Positions 27,274-35,863 of a stretch of DNA of 37,216 nt are shown piece by piece (within the stretch, counting starts at the first letter, position 1; each line of letters opens with the position of its first letter). A model generated the notes under the pieces. The model was not told the DNA's origin and searched no databases. It worked only from the letters and a program-made list of their open reading frames with translations. Both the position numbers and the translations under genes were made by a program. The stretch is from Cyanobacteria bacterium K_Offshore_surface_m2_239 (lineage in GTDB: Bacteria; Cyanobacteriota; Cyanobacteriia; PCC-6307; Cyanobiaceae): NCBI GenBank assembly GCA_016882305.1, contig VGQX01000012.1, forward strand, positions 1 through 37,216, given 5' to 3'.

Positions 27274-28206
27274 TCACTCCGCCTCCTGGGTGCCTGTGGC
27301 ATTGGCTTTGGCTCTCTCCACCGCCGGTCGGAGGGAGGGTTCGGCGAGAAGTCGGCCGGCGGCCTCGCGCAACCGCGGTCCCCAGAGCTGCTCTTTCTGA
27401 TACTCCTCTTTCACGTAGTTGGGATCATCCGCCAGGGCCGATTCCGCCAAGCGGAAGGCGTCCTCCTTGAGGGCGGGTTGACCATTGTGGAGGGCGGCGG
27501 CGAGGGCCAGGGAGGACTCAGCCACGGAGGGCTTGATCGTGAGCACCTTGCGCCAGAGACGCATCGCCTCTTGATCCTTGCCGCGCTCGTACAACACGAG
27601 CCCCTGGTTGTTGATCGCTTCCCAGAAGTTGGCCCGCAGGGAGGCGGCCCGCTCGAAGGCGCGCAGGGCCGGATCCGGCTGGTTCAGAAGGATGTGGGCA
27701 TTGCCCAGATCAAACAAGGCTCCGGCGTTCCGCCCGTCCAGGCGCAGTCCCTTCTGAATCAGATCCAGGGCCTCGGCCGGCTTGCCATTGCGCAGGGCCA
27801 GGGCCCCTTCGGCGAACCAGATGCCGGGATTGTTCGGATCCAGCCTCTTGGCGCGGGCGAGAGCCTTGAGGGCTTCCTTGGAGTTGTTGTCACGCAGCTG
27901 AGCCTCCGCCAGGAGCACCCAGCCGCGAGGGTCGTTCGGCAGCAGGCGCACCGTGAGCTCCGCCAACCGGGCCGCGTACTCCGGCTGGCCCAGCCGGAGC
28001 ATCTGAACGGCTTCCTCGGCAATCCCCAGACCCGCCTCGCGCAGGCCCTTCTCGGAGGGGAGGAACACATAGGGAACCACGGCCCGCGCCGGGGTTCCCA
28101 AGGTGGTCAAGAGTCCCAGGACGACGGGGAAAAGCAAGCGCCTGAGGCGACGGCCCACGGAAGTTTTACGGATGTAACGAAGCTTAGGGACTGGATCTCC
28201 CCGCAT
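27274..28206 (-). CDS. Tetratricopeptide repeat protein
   Basis: PRGWVLLAEAQLRDNNSKEALKALARAKRLDPNNPGIWFAEGALALRNGKPAEALDLIQKGLRLDGRNAGALFDLGNAHILLNQPDPALRAFERA; signal-like N-terminus. Confidence 0.9.
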   Translation of the reverse strand: MRGDPVPKLRYIRKTSVGRRLRRLLFPVVLGLLTTLGTPARAVVPYVFLPSEKGLREAGLGIAEEAVQMLRLGQPEYAARLAELTVRLLPNDPRGWVLLAEAQLRDNNSKEALKALARAKRLDPNNPGIWFAEGALALRNGKPAEALDLIQKGLRLDGRNAGALFDLGNAHILLNQPDPALRAFERAASLRANFWEAINNQGLVLYERGKDQEAMRLWRKVLTIKPSVAESSLALAAALHNGQPALKEDAFRLAESALADDPNYVKEEYQKEQLWGPRLREAAGRLLAEPSLRPAVERAKANATGTQEAE

Positions 28207-29134
28207 CCAGCGCCGCCTGGATGTTGCGTTGCCACATCCACGGTTGGATGCGTCGCAGGGCGGAGGCCCGCAGGCGTTCATCCCACTCCTGTTCGGTCCA
28301 GGTGAGGGCCTCCTCGCCATTGAGCGCCAGCCACCAAGGCCGCGGCTGCAGATCCGCCTCAGGCGACTCCGGCAGATCCGGCCGGTTCCAGGGGCACACC
28401 TCCTGGCAGATGTCGCAGCCGGCCACCCAGCCCTGGAGGTGGGGCGGGAGCCAGTCCGGCAGCCGGGGCTCTCGATTTTCAATCGTGTGATACGCGATGC
28501 AGCGTCTGGCATCCACCACGAAGGGTTCGCGGATCGCTCCGGTGGGGCAGGCGCTGATGCAACGGCTGCAGCCCCCGCAGAGCGAGGGCGAGGGCCGGTC
28601 CGCCGGCAGCTCCACGGTGGTGAGCAGATGCCCCAGCAACAGCCAGGAGCCCCGCCGACGATGGATCAGGTTGCCGTTCTTGCCGATCCAGCCCAGGCCA
28701 GCCTCCTCAGCCCAGGCCTTGTCCATCAAGGGCGCGCTGTCCACGCAGGCCCGCCAGCGACCGCCGGGAACGCGGGCTTCCAGCCAGCGGCCCAGGCGGC
28801 GCAGCCGCTGATGGATGACGCGGTGGTAGTCCCGCCCCCAGCCATAGCGGGCCACCCGCAGGCTGCCGGCCCGAGGTCTGGCCCGCACGTGATGGCTGAG
28901 GGCCACGGCCACCACGCTGCGCACTCCCGGCAGCAGCGCCTCAATGGCGCGGCGCCGCGGATCGGCCATCCAGCCCATGTCGGCCTGGTATCCCGCCTCC
29001 AACCAGCGCTCCAGCGCCGCCTGGCGCAGGGGCAGGCGAGAGCTTCCGGGCACGGAGGCCAGGCCCACAGGGTCGAATCCGAGGGCGCGCGCCTGGGATT
29101 TGAGCTCTTCCGCCAGCGCAAAAGGCGTTCCCAT
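28184..29134 (-). CDS. queG: Epoxyqueuosine reductase
   Basis: CGGCSRCISACPTGAI and CDICQEVCPWN 4Fe-4S motifs; WIGKNGNLIHRRRGSW; VARYGWGRDYH. Confidence 0.96.
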   Translation of the reverse strand: MGTPFALAEELKSQARALGFDPVGLASVPGSSRLPLRQAALERWLEAGYQADMGWMADPRRRAIEALLPGVRSVVAVALSHHVRARPRAGSLRVARYGWGRDYHRVIHQRLRRLGRWLEARVPGGRWRACVDSAPLMDKAWAEEAGLGWIGKNGNLIHRRRGSWLLLGHLLTTVELPADRPSPSLCGGCSRCISACPTGAIREPFVVDARRCIAYHTIENREPRLPDWLPPHLQGWVAGCDICQEVCPWNRPDLPESPEADLQPRPWWLALNGEEALTWTEQEWDERLRASALRRIQPWMWQRNIQAALDAGRSSP

Positions 29135-29180
29135 AGGGGATCAAACCCCGCTGGTGGGTAAAGTCACGCTACTGCGGCAA

Positions 29181-29840
29181 GTGTCAGTGGCCATCGCTTC
29201 TTCAGATCGTTTCAGCCCCATTTTGCGCTGGATCGGCATCACGCTTGTGGTTCTGACCGTTCTGCAGATGCTCGCTGTCCTCGCGCTCTGGGACTGGCAA
29301 GCGGAGCCGTTCCGGCAGCTGGTGGTGGAGCGTCTGACCAAGGAATCGCCCATGGCCCTGGTGGGTCTGCTGTTCATGTATGTCTCGGGTCGTCTCGATC
29401 ATCAGGAAGCCCTGGGCCGATCCCGCCTTCTTTGGGTGGTGTGCATCCTCAGCGGCCTGATGGCCGTGCTGCTCACGGCGGCCCTGCCGATCGTGTTTGG
29501 CGGCGACCGGATGATGCAGGAGCAGACGGAACAACAGATCACCGCCAAGCAGGGTCAGTTGGAGATGGCGCGCGAACAGAGCAAGAATCCCCAGGTGCTC
29601 CAACAGTTGGTGCGGCAGGCGGAGAGCGCTGGTCAGATCCCGCCAGGGGCCTCGGACGCCCAGAAGCTCCAGACCGCTCGGGCGTTTGTCGATCGTCAGC
29701 TCCAACAAATGGAGGACCAGTTCAAGCAGGCCAAGCAAGGCGGTGAGCTGGCCCTGAACCAGCGGCGCTACGGCACCTCCATCGGAGCGATCGTGCTGAT
29801 CGTGGCCTTCACCCTGCTCTGCCTGGGCAGCGTCCTTTGA
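29181..29840 (+). CDS. HpsJ-like membrane protein
   Basis: RWIGITLVVLTVLQMLAVLALWDWQAEPFRQLVVERLTKESPMALVGLLFMYVSGRLD...RRYGTSIGAIVLIVAFTLLCLGSVL. GTG start at 29181 (or 29154). Confidence 0.7.
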   Translation: MSVAIASSDRFSPILRWIGITLVVLTVLQMLAVLALWDWQAEPFRQLVVERLTKESPMALVGLLFMYVSGRLDHQEALGRSRLLWVVCILSGLMAVLLTAALPIVFGGDRMMQEQTEQQITAKQGQLEMAREQSKNPQVLQQLVRQAESAGQIPPGASDAQKLQTARAFVDRQLQQMEDQFKQAKQGGELALNQRRYGTSIGAIVLIVAFTLLCLGSVL

Positions 29841-29889
29841 GGGCGCCGGCTCAGAGCTACCTTAAAAGCCTGCCCTTGCCTCCTCGGTC

Positions 29890-30621
29890 TTGGTCCCTTC
29901 CAGTCCCAGACCAGATCAGCAACCCTTCGGATCGCGCCTTCAGGAGGATCTGAAGAATGATCTGATCGCCGGTCTGCTCGTGGTGATCCCGCTGGCGACC
30001 ACGATCTGGCTGGCGACCACGGTCAGTCGCTTCGTTCTGGCCTTCCTCACGTCGATCCCGAAGCAGTTCAATCCCTTCAACACCCTCAACCCGCTTCTCC
30101 AGGAACTGATCAATCTCAGTCTGGGCTTGCTGGTTCCCCTTCTGGGGATCCTGTTGATCGGCCTGATGGCCCGCAACATCGTGGGCCGTTGGCTTCTGGA
30201 ATTCGGAGAGGGCACCCTGCAGCGGATTCCGCTGGCGGGCTCGGTTTACAAAACCCTCAAGCAACTGCTGGAAACCTTCCTGCGCGACAACTCCTCCCGC
30301 TTTCGTCGGGTCGTGCTGGTCGAATACCCCCGGGAAGGCCTGTATGCCATCGGTTTTGTCACCGGTGTGCTCGGGGCGTCGATCCAGTCTGATTTTCAGG
30401 AGACCATGTTGAGCGTCTTCATCCCCACCGCCCCCAATCCCACCACGGGCTGGTACGCGGTCGTGCCGGAGCGGTCCGTGCGCGACATTGAGCTCAGCGT
30501 GGAAGACGCCTTCCGCACCATCATCTCGGCGGGCATCGTCAGTCCGGATGATCGCGAAACCTCCTCCACCAGGAGCTTCTCCAGTCTCCTGGCCCAACTC
30601 CGCGCCCCCCAGCTGTCCTGA
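29890..30621 (+). CDS. DUF502 family membrane protein
   Basis: LKNDLIAGLLVVIPLATTIWLA...IPLAGSVYKTLKQLLETFL...VFIPTAPNPTTGWYAVVPE. Confidence 0.92.
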   Translation: MVPSSPRPDQQPFGSRLQEDLKNDLIAGLLVVIPLATTIWLATTVSRFVLAFLTSIPKQFNPFNTLNPLLQELINLSLGLLVPLLGILLIGLMARNIVGRWLLEFGEGTLQRIPLAGSVYKTLKQLLETFLRDNSSRFRRVVLVEYPREGLYAIGFVTGVLGASIQSDFQETMLSVFIPTAPNPTTGWYAVVPERSVRDIELSVEDAFRTIISAGIVSPDDRETSSTRSFSSLLAQLRAPQLS

Positions 30622-31247
30622 TGCAGAGCCGCAGCCTCTCCCGTGAACTGGCCCTGCTTCTGCTCGCCCAGCTCCCGGATCGCGGAGCCGTCTCCGTTCC
30701 CTCCGACACGACGCTGCTGGGTTTGTTGGAAAAAGCCCTGGCCAGCCTCGCCGAGCACGTGCGCGATGGCCTCGATCGTTCGGCGGAGGCTCTCGCCCGG
30801 GCGCAGCAAGATCTGCTGGACAGCGAGCTGCAGGCGGGACCCGAGGCCCAGGTCCCCAAGGTGCGGGAGCATCTGCGCCATGGCATCGCCCAGGCGGAGC
30901 AGGCCCTCAATCGGTTGTCCGCCTGTTTGGAGATTCCGCGGCTGCTGATGCTGGCTGATCAAGAGGTCGTGCGACGCGGGGCTCTGGACCGGGCGCGGGC
31001 GGTGCTCCGCGATCGGCAGGCCATCGACGCCCGTTTGGACGGGGTGATGGAGGGCTGGCGCCTGACGCGGCTCCCCCGCATCGATCGCGACATCCTGCGC
31101 CTGGCGGTGGTGGATCTCGAAAGCTTCGACACCCCTTCCGCCGTGGCCTGCAACGAGGCGGTGGAGCTGGCCAAGCGCTACAGCGATGAGCAGGGACGAC
31201 GCATGATCAATGGCGTTCTGGGTCGCTTCACCGCCGCGAGGGTCTGA
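30621..31247 (+). CDS. nusB: Transcription antitermination protein NusB
   Basis: RLTRLPRIDRDILRLAVVDLESFDTPSAVACNEAVELAKRYSDEQGRRMINGVLGRF. Confidence 0.95.
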   Translation: MQSRSLSRELALLLLAQLPDRGAVSVPSDTTLLGLLEKALASLAEHVRDGLDRSAEALARAQQDLLDSELQAGPEAQVPKVREHLRHGIAQAEQALNRLSACLEIPRLLMLADQEVVRRGALDRARAVLRDRQAIDARLDGVMEGWRLTRLPRIDRDILRLAVVDLESFDTPSAVACNEAVELAKRYSDEQGRRMINGVLGRFTAARV

Positions 31248-31253
31248 AACGTC

Positions 31254-33005
31254 ATGGTCTTTGATTGGTTCCAACGTCGGCTGGCGAAGGCGGACACCAC
31301 CGCCCCTCCCCCACAGGAGCCCGCCGCCCCCCCGTCCGCTGATTCCGCTGAGTCCGCTGATTACGCCGAGGCCTCGGGGCCTCCAGCTGCTGATGCCGCT
31401 GCCACCGCCCCGGCTCCCCCAGCCGTTGAGCCGGCTTCCTCCCAGCAGGTCTCTACCCAGACCGCTTCGCCTCAGCCGGCCACGCCCCAGCCGGCGGCAC
31501 CCTCCGCGCCCGGCATCGACAGCGACGCCCTGGCCTGGGCGCGGGAGGCTTACGCCCGGCTGAAGGCGGAGCAGCAGGCCGCTCGCCAGGCCGAGGCCGA
31601 GCCCCCGGCAACGGAGCCCTCAGCACCCGAGCCCCGGGAGGACTCCCCCCCGCCGGTCCCCGACGCCGAAGCCGTCTCGGACCTCCCGGTCGCCGAAGCC
31701 TTCGCCCCGGACCTTCCAGCCGTCGCCCCGGACCTTCCGGCCGCCGTCCAGACCGCGCCGGAGCCCCGGGCGGTGCCAGAACCTGTGGCTGAGGCTGAGG
31801 CTGAGGCTGAGGCTGAGGCTGAGGCCCCGGCCGCGCCGCTGTCGCTGCTGGAGCGGGCGGCGGCGGCGCGCCAGCTGCGCCAGCGCGAGCTCCTCGCCAC
31901 AGAGGTCTCTGCAGAGCCCGTCGTCCCTGACCCCCCGAGGGCGTCGGAGGCCTCCCCCTCCGCTCGGACCGACGAAGCGATTGAACCGCGCCTGGGCGAC
32001 TTTGACGAGGTGTTCACCTGGTCGGCGGAGGTGTTGGCCGCCCAGGGTCGCCGTCCGGATCAGGTGACCCTGGAGGAGATCGACTGGTTGACGCGTCTGC
32101 GGCGCGGCCTGGAGAAGACCCGTCGCGGCTTTGTCAGCCAGCTGCTGGAAACCCTCGGCGATGACCCCCTGACGCCCGAGGTGCTGGACAATCTCGAGTC
32201 CTCCCTGCTGCGGGCGGATGTGGGGGTGAAAGCCACCGATCAGGTGATCGAGGCCCTGCGCGCCCGCCTCAACCAGGAGGTGGTGGAGGCCAGCGAAGGG
32301 CTTCGTTTCTTGAAAGAACAGTTGCGCGAGCTGTTGGAGGAGCCCATCCAGGCCAGCGGCCAGGAGCTCCTCGTGCCGGAACGGGATCGGCTGAACATCT
32401 GGTTGCTGGTGGGTGTCAACGGGGTCGGCAAGACCACCACCCTCGGCAAGCTGGCCAATCTCGCCGTGCGCAGCGGTTACACCTGCCTGATCGCTGCGGC
32501 GGACACGTTCCGGGCCGCCGCCGTGGAACAGGTGCGCATCTGGGGGGAGCGCAGCGCGGTGCCCGTCATCGCCAATCCGAGTCCCAATGCAGATCCCGCC
32601 GCCGTGGTCTACGACGCCATTGGCGCGGCGAAGGCCAACGGCACGGAGCTGGTGCTCGTTGACACGGCCGGCCGCCTGCAGACAAAGCACAACCTGATGG
32701 AAGAGCTCAGCAAGGTTCGCCGCATCGTGGACAAGCTGGCGCCAGAGGCGGCGGTGGAATCCTTGCTGGTGCTCGATGCCAGCCAGGGCCAGAACGGTCT
32801 GCGGCAGGCGATGGCGTTCGCCAAGGCGGCAGGCCTCACCGGGGTGGTGATCACCAAGCTGGATGGCAGCTCCCGGGGCGGCGTGGCCGTGGCGGTCTGC
32901 CGCGAGGTGGGCCTGCCGATTCGCTTCATCGGGGCCGGGGAGGGCCTCCGTGACCTGCGTCCCTTCAACAGCTATGAGTTCGTGGAGGCGCTCCTGGCCA
33001 CCTGA
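31254..33005 (+). CDS. ftsY: Signal recognition particle receptor FtsY
   Basis: LLVGVNGVGKTTTLGKLANLA, AADTFRAAAVEQV, LVDTAGRLQTKHNLMEEL, ITKLDGSSRGG; long acidic/Ala-Pro N-terminal region. Confidence 0.97.
   Translation: MVFDWFQRRLAKADTTAPPPQEPAAPPSADSAESADYAEASGPPAADAAATAPAPPAVEPASSQQVSTQTASPQPATPQPAAPSAPGIDSDALAWAREAYARLKAEQQAARQAEAEPPATEPSAPEPREDSPPPVPDAEAVSDLPVAEAFAPDLPAVAPDLPAAVQTAPEPRAVPEPVAEAEAEAEAEAEAPAAPLSLLERAAAARQLRQRELLATEVSAEPVVPDPPRASEASPSARTDEAIEPRLGDFDEVFTWSAEVLAAQGRRPDQVTLEEIDWLTRLRRGLEKTRRGFVSQLLETLGDDPLTPEVLDNLESSLLRADVGVKATDQVIEALRARLNQEVVEASEGLRFLKEQLRELLEEPIQASGQELLVPERDRLNIWLLVGVNGVGKTTTLGKLANLAVRSGYTCLIAAADTFRAAAVEQVRIWGERSAVPVIANPSPNADPAAVVYDAIGAAKANGTELVLVDTAGRLQTKHNLMEELSKVRRIVDKLAPEAAVESLLVLDASQGQNGLRQAMAFAKAAGLTGVVITKLDGSSRGGVAVAVCREVGLPIRFIGAGEGLRDLRPFNSYEFVEALLAT
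31788..31823 (+). repeat. GCTGAG hexanucleotide tandem repeat (6 copies) inside ftsY, coding (AE)n
   Basis: gctgaggctgaggctgaggctgaggctgaggctgag read directly. Confidence 0.97.
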
Positions 33006-33042
33006 GGGCACCATGGAGGGGTGACCTGTCTCCAGTGTTCCG

Positions 33043-33297
33043 ATGGTTGATCGCGGTTCCTCTCCCACCCGCCGCCCCGCCGCTGGCCTGGGGCAGCTGT
33101 TTTCCCTCCCGGCCCTGTTGGCGCTGGTGTTCGGCCTGATCGTTGTGGCGGGCCTCGCCCTGCTGCCGGGGGTGGTGTGGCAGGTGAATCCCTTTCTCTG
33201 GCGGCAGCTGTTGCGGGTGCAGGGGGGGCTGGTCGGGCTGGTGGTCGGTGCGCCGCTGGGCTTTCTGATCGGTCGCCTGACGGCCCGGCGGCGGTGA
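33043..33297 (+). CDS. Small hypothetical membrane protein
   Basis: 84 aa with two hydrophobic segments (LFSLPALLALVFGLIVVAGLALLPGVVW; GGLVGLVVGAPLGFLIGRL); good start and coding context downstream of ftsY. Confidence 0.6.
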   Translation: MVDRGSSPTRRPAAGLGQLFSLPALLALVFGLIVVAGLALLPGVVWQVNPFLWRQLLRVQGGLVGLVVGAPLGFLIGRLTARRR

Positions 33298-33393
33298 TCC
33301 GTCCGGCGACCGCCCGGCCTCGCCCCCGCATACCGGCGCGATTGTGCATATCCTCAAAACACATTCTGTTTCGACGCTTCCAGTCGCTCAGCC

Positions 33394-34086
33394 ATGTTTT
33401 TTGATACCCAATCCCTGCTTCTCACCCTTCCGGCCCTGGGGTTCAGCCTTTGGGCCCAATGGCGCGTGAAGTCCACCTTCCAGCGCTTTGCCGAGGTGGG
33501 CGTGCGCTCCGGTTTCACCGGCGCCGAGGCTGCGGAAGCCGTGTTGCGCAGCGCCGGCGTGCAGGGGGTGAAGATCGAGCGTCACCAGGGCTTCCTCAGC
33601 GACCATTACGACCCCCTGGCCAAGGCACTGCGCCTCTCTCCCCACGTCCACGACGGTCGTTCGATCTCCTCCATCGCCGTGGCGGCCCATGAAGCGGGCC
33701 ATGCCATCCAGGACAAGGTGGGCTATGTCCCCCTGGTGTGGCGATCGGCCCTCGTGCCCCTGTGCAATGTGGGCAGCACGCTGTGGTTCTTCCCGTTCCT
33801 GGCGGGAATCCTGCTGCGGCAGCTGGCCTTTGCGCCGCTGTTGATGTGGATCGGCATCGGCCTGTTCGCCACGGTGGTGCTGTTCCAGCTGATCACCCTG
33901 CCGACGGAGTTCAATGCCTCCAACCGGGCGAAGGCCGTGCTGGCGAGCACTGGCATCGTGTCCACCCGCGCCGAGGCGGATGGGGTGAAACAGGTGTTGG
34001 ACGCGGCGGCCCTCACCTACGTGGCCGCTGCGGCTGCGGCCGTGATGCAGCTGTTGGATCTGGTGCCGCGTCAAACCCGGCAATGA
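33394..34086 (+). CDS. YugP-family neutral zinc metallopeptidase
   Basis: ISSIAVAAHEAGHAIQDKVGY (HEAGH) and multiple transmembrane segments. Confidence 0.93.
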   Translation: MFFDTQSLLLTLPALGFSLWAQWRVKSTFQRFAEVGVRSGFTGAEAAEAVLRSAGVQGVKIERHQGFLSDHYDPLAKALRLSPHVHDGRSISSIAVAAHEAGHAIQDKVGYVPLVWRSALVPLCNVGSTLWFFPFLAGILLRQLAFAPLLMWIGIGLFATVVLFQLITLPTEFNASNRAKAVLASTGIVSTRAEADGVKQVLDAAALTYVAAAAAAVMQLLDLVPRQTRQ

Positions 34087-34090
34087 TCCG

Positions 34091-34165
34091 AACCGCCCTC
34101 AGGCGTGTGTTTGAAGGAACCGCCCTCAGGCGTGTGTTTGAAGGAACCGCCCTCAGGCGTGTGTT
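34091..34165 (+). repeat. 27-bp tandem repeat, 2.8 copies, at the 3' end of the bile acid:Na+ symporter-like gene
   Basis: aaccgccctcaggcgtgtgtttgaagg x2 then aaccgccctcaggcgtgtgtt; read directly. Confidence 0.97.
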
Positions 34166-35022
34166 GGCCGGTTGGCCCAGCGCAGGAAGGGGATGGAGCC
34201 GAGGAGGGTGACCAGGAGGTAGGTGACGATCGCGAGCTTCAACCCGGGAACGGTGCTGCCGTGGCTGGCGGCAAACAGCAGGGCCAGTCCCGGGTTGCGC
34301 ATGGAGGTCACCACGGCGCAGGTGAGGCGCTCGTTGCGATCGGCGCCGCCCAGCCCGTAGCCCAGGGCCAGGGCGGCCGCCGTCATCGCCGCCATGGCGG
34401 GGATCACCAGGGGATTCCTGGCCAGGAAGGCGCTGAGTTTCGGCAGCACCTGCACCAGGATGATTCCCACCACCGTCAGATTGATTCCCAGCGCGATCGA
34501 CTGCATGGGGGCCGCCCAGCGGGCCCCCAGTTCCGGTTTCCAGCGTCCGAGCAGCAGGCCGACGCTGAGGGGCAGCACCTGCACCAGGCCCACCTGCAGA
34601 GCCACAGGGCCGGGTCGCAGGTCCCAGCCCCGCACCTGGAACACCGCCCGGAAGAGGTCGCTGAGCAGGGGGATCGACACGACGGCCAGCAGAGCGGCGA
34701 CCACCTGCAGCACGGCGGCCAGGTTGGCGTCGCCGCCTTTGGCGCCGGCTTTCCGCAGGGTGAGGGGGGCGCTGGGGCTGAGGGCCATCAAGGCGATCCC
34801 CAGACGGGCGCCGGGGGAGAGCTGGAGGGCCCAGGGAAGTTTCAGCAGGAGCAAGGCCACCAGGGGCACGAGCACGCAGGAGCCGAGCACCACCCGCAGC
34901 ACCAGCCAGGGCCGCCGCTGTTGCGCCATCAGTTGATGGGGCCGCAACTGCAGGCCCAGGGCGATCATCAGGCTGATCAGGCTGATCTTGATCAGCAGGA
35001 GCAGCAGGGTGGCGAGGGTCAT
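34153..35022 (-). CDS. Bile acid:sodium symporter (BASS)-family transporter
   Basis: 289 aa hydrophobic; MIALGLQLRP..., ALSPSAPLTLRKAGAKGGDANLAAVLQ, SMRNPGLALLFAASH. Confidence 0.82.
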   Translation of the reverse strand: MTLATLLLLLIKISLISLMIALGLQLRPHQLMAQQRRPWLVLRVVLGSCVLVPLVALLLLKLPWALQLSPGARLGIALMALSPSAPLTLRKAGAKGGDANLAAVLQVVAALLAVVSIPLLSDLFRAVFQVRGWDLRPGPVALQVGLVQVLPLSVGLLLGRWKPELGARWAAPMQSIALGINLTVVGIILVQVLPKLSAFLARNPLVIPAMAAMTAAALALGYGLGGADRNERLTCAVVTSMRNPGLALLFAASHGSTVPGLKLAIVTYLLVTLLGSIPFLRWANRPTHA

Positions 35023-35453
35023 GGGGGCGGCATGGAGCTGGAGGGCGGCGCGGCGCTGGAGGGCGCAAGGCCGCGAGCGGCGGCGCGGCGGGAGCCCTGC
35101 TCCTCCCAGCGCAGTTCCGCCTCGATTTCCTTGCCCAGAAACACATTGAGCACGGTGCGGATCACGGCGATGACGCCCAGCTGGATCAGGTTGGTTTCGC
35201 TGGGGCTGATGGTGGTGGCGACGATGTCAGCGGCGAGTTGGAACTCCAGGGCCAGGGCCAGCCAGCTGCCGAAGGTGAGGCGCGCCAGGTTGGAGGGGCG
35301 TTCGGGCAGGTGACGGTGGCGGCCGCGACGGGCGATGGCCTGGCGGCTCAGGGCCACGAGGCCGTAGAGCACCGTGAGCACGGAGAGGGCTTCCAGCAGC
35401 AGTCGGGTGGCCGTGCCGAGCGGTTCGAGGACGTCCTGGAGGGCGGCAATCAT
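35019..35453 (-). CDS. DUF1622 family membrane protein
   Basis: LARLTFGSWLALALEFQLAADIVATTISPSETNLIQLGVIAVIRTVLNVFLGKEIEAE. Confidence 0.9.
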   Translation of the reverse strand: MIAALQDVLEPLGTATRLLLEALSVLTVLYGLVALSRQAIARRGRHRHLPERPSNLARLTFGSWLALALEFQLAADIVATTISPSETNLIQLGVIAVIRTVLNVFLGKEIEAELRWEEQGSRRAAARGLAPSSAAPPSSSMPPP

Positions 35454-35830
35454 GTCCTGGCTCCTCGAATGAGGATGAACAGGCAAAGGCCGCCGATGGT
35501 CATCAGGGCCACGGCGGTGGCGATGCCCAGGGACGTGTGTTCGTGATAGACGAATTCATCGTGCCGCAGTCGCCGCAGGATGCGCTTGTGCTGGAGGGTG
35601 GCCGCAGCGAGGGCGCCGATGCCGGTGACGATGAAGGCGATGGCCATCAGCCGCACGGAGAGGTCGGCGCGGGCGGAGTCGCCCCAGCGGCTGCGGTTGA
35701 TGGCGCCGATCACCTTGTCCACGCCGAACCCGAAGCTGATCAGCGACAGGGACGTGCGAATCCAGGCCATCAGGGTGCGTTCCGCCGCCTCCCGGTTGCG
35801 TTCCTTGGCGAGCTCGTTGGTGAGATTCAT
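35450..35830 (-). CDS. YidH/DUF202 family membrane protein
   Basis: NELAKERNREAAERTLMAWIRTSLSLISFGFGVDKVI; ATGA-type overlap with the downstream gene. Confidence 0.92.
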   Translation of the reverse strand: MNLTNELAKERNREAAERTLMAWIRTSLSLISFGFGVDKVIGAINRSRWGDSARADLSVRLMAIAFIVTGIGALAAATLQHKRILRRLRHDEFVYHEHTSLGIATAVALMTIGGLCLFILIRGART

Positions 35831-35863
35831 CGGGGGATTCGCGGGGGACCCTTCGCGGCGGAT

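Noticed and set aside
31620-33068. 482-aa minus-strand ORF antisense to ftsY (with LSLSLSLSLS)
   Set aside because: Mirror of the FtsY coding region; the LS repeat is just the complement of the GCTGAG repeat.
34091-34165. CRISPR array
   Set aside because: Units are directly adjacent without spacers; it is a tandem repeat.
34105-35313. 402-aa plus-strand ORF opposite the symporter/DUF1622 genes, and 377-aa ORF 34013..35146 (-)
   Set aside because: Low-complexity Gln/Gly/His- or Pro/Arg-rich translations; the real frames (34153..35022 and 35019..35453, minus) have coherent membrane-protein sequence.
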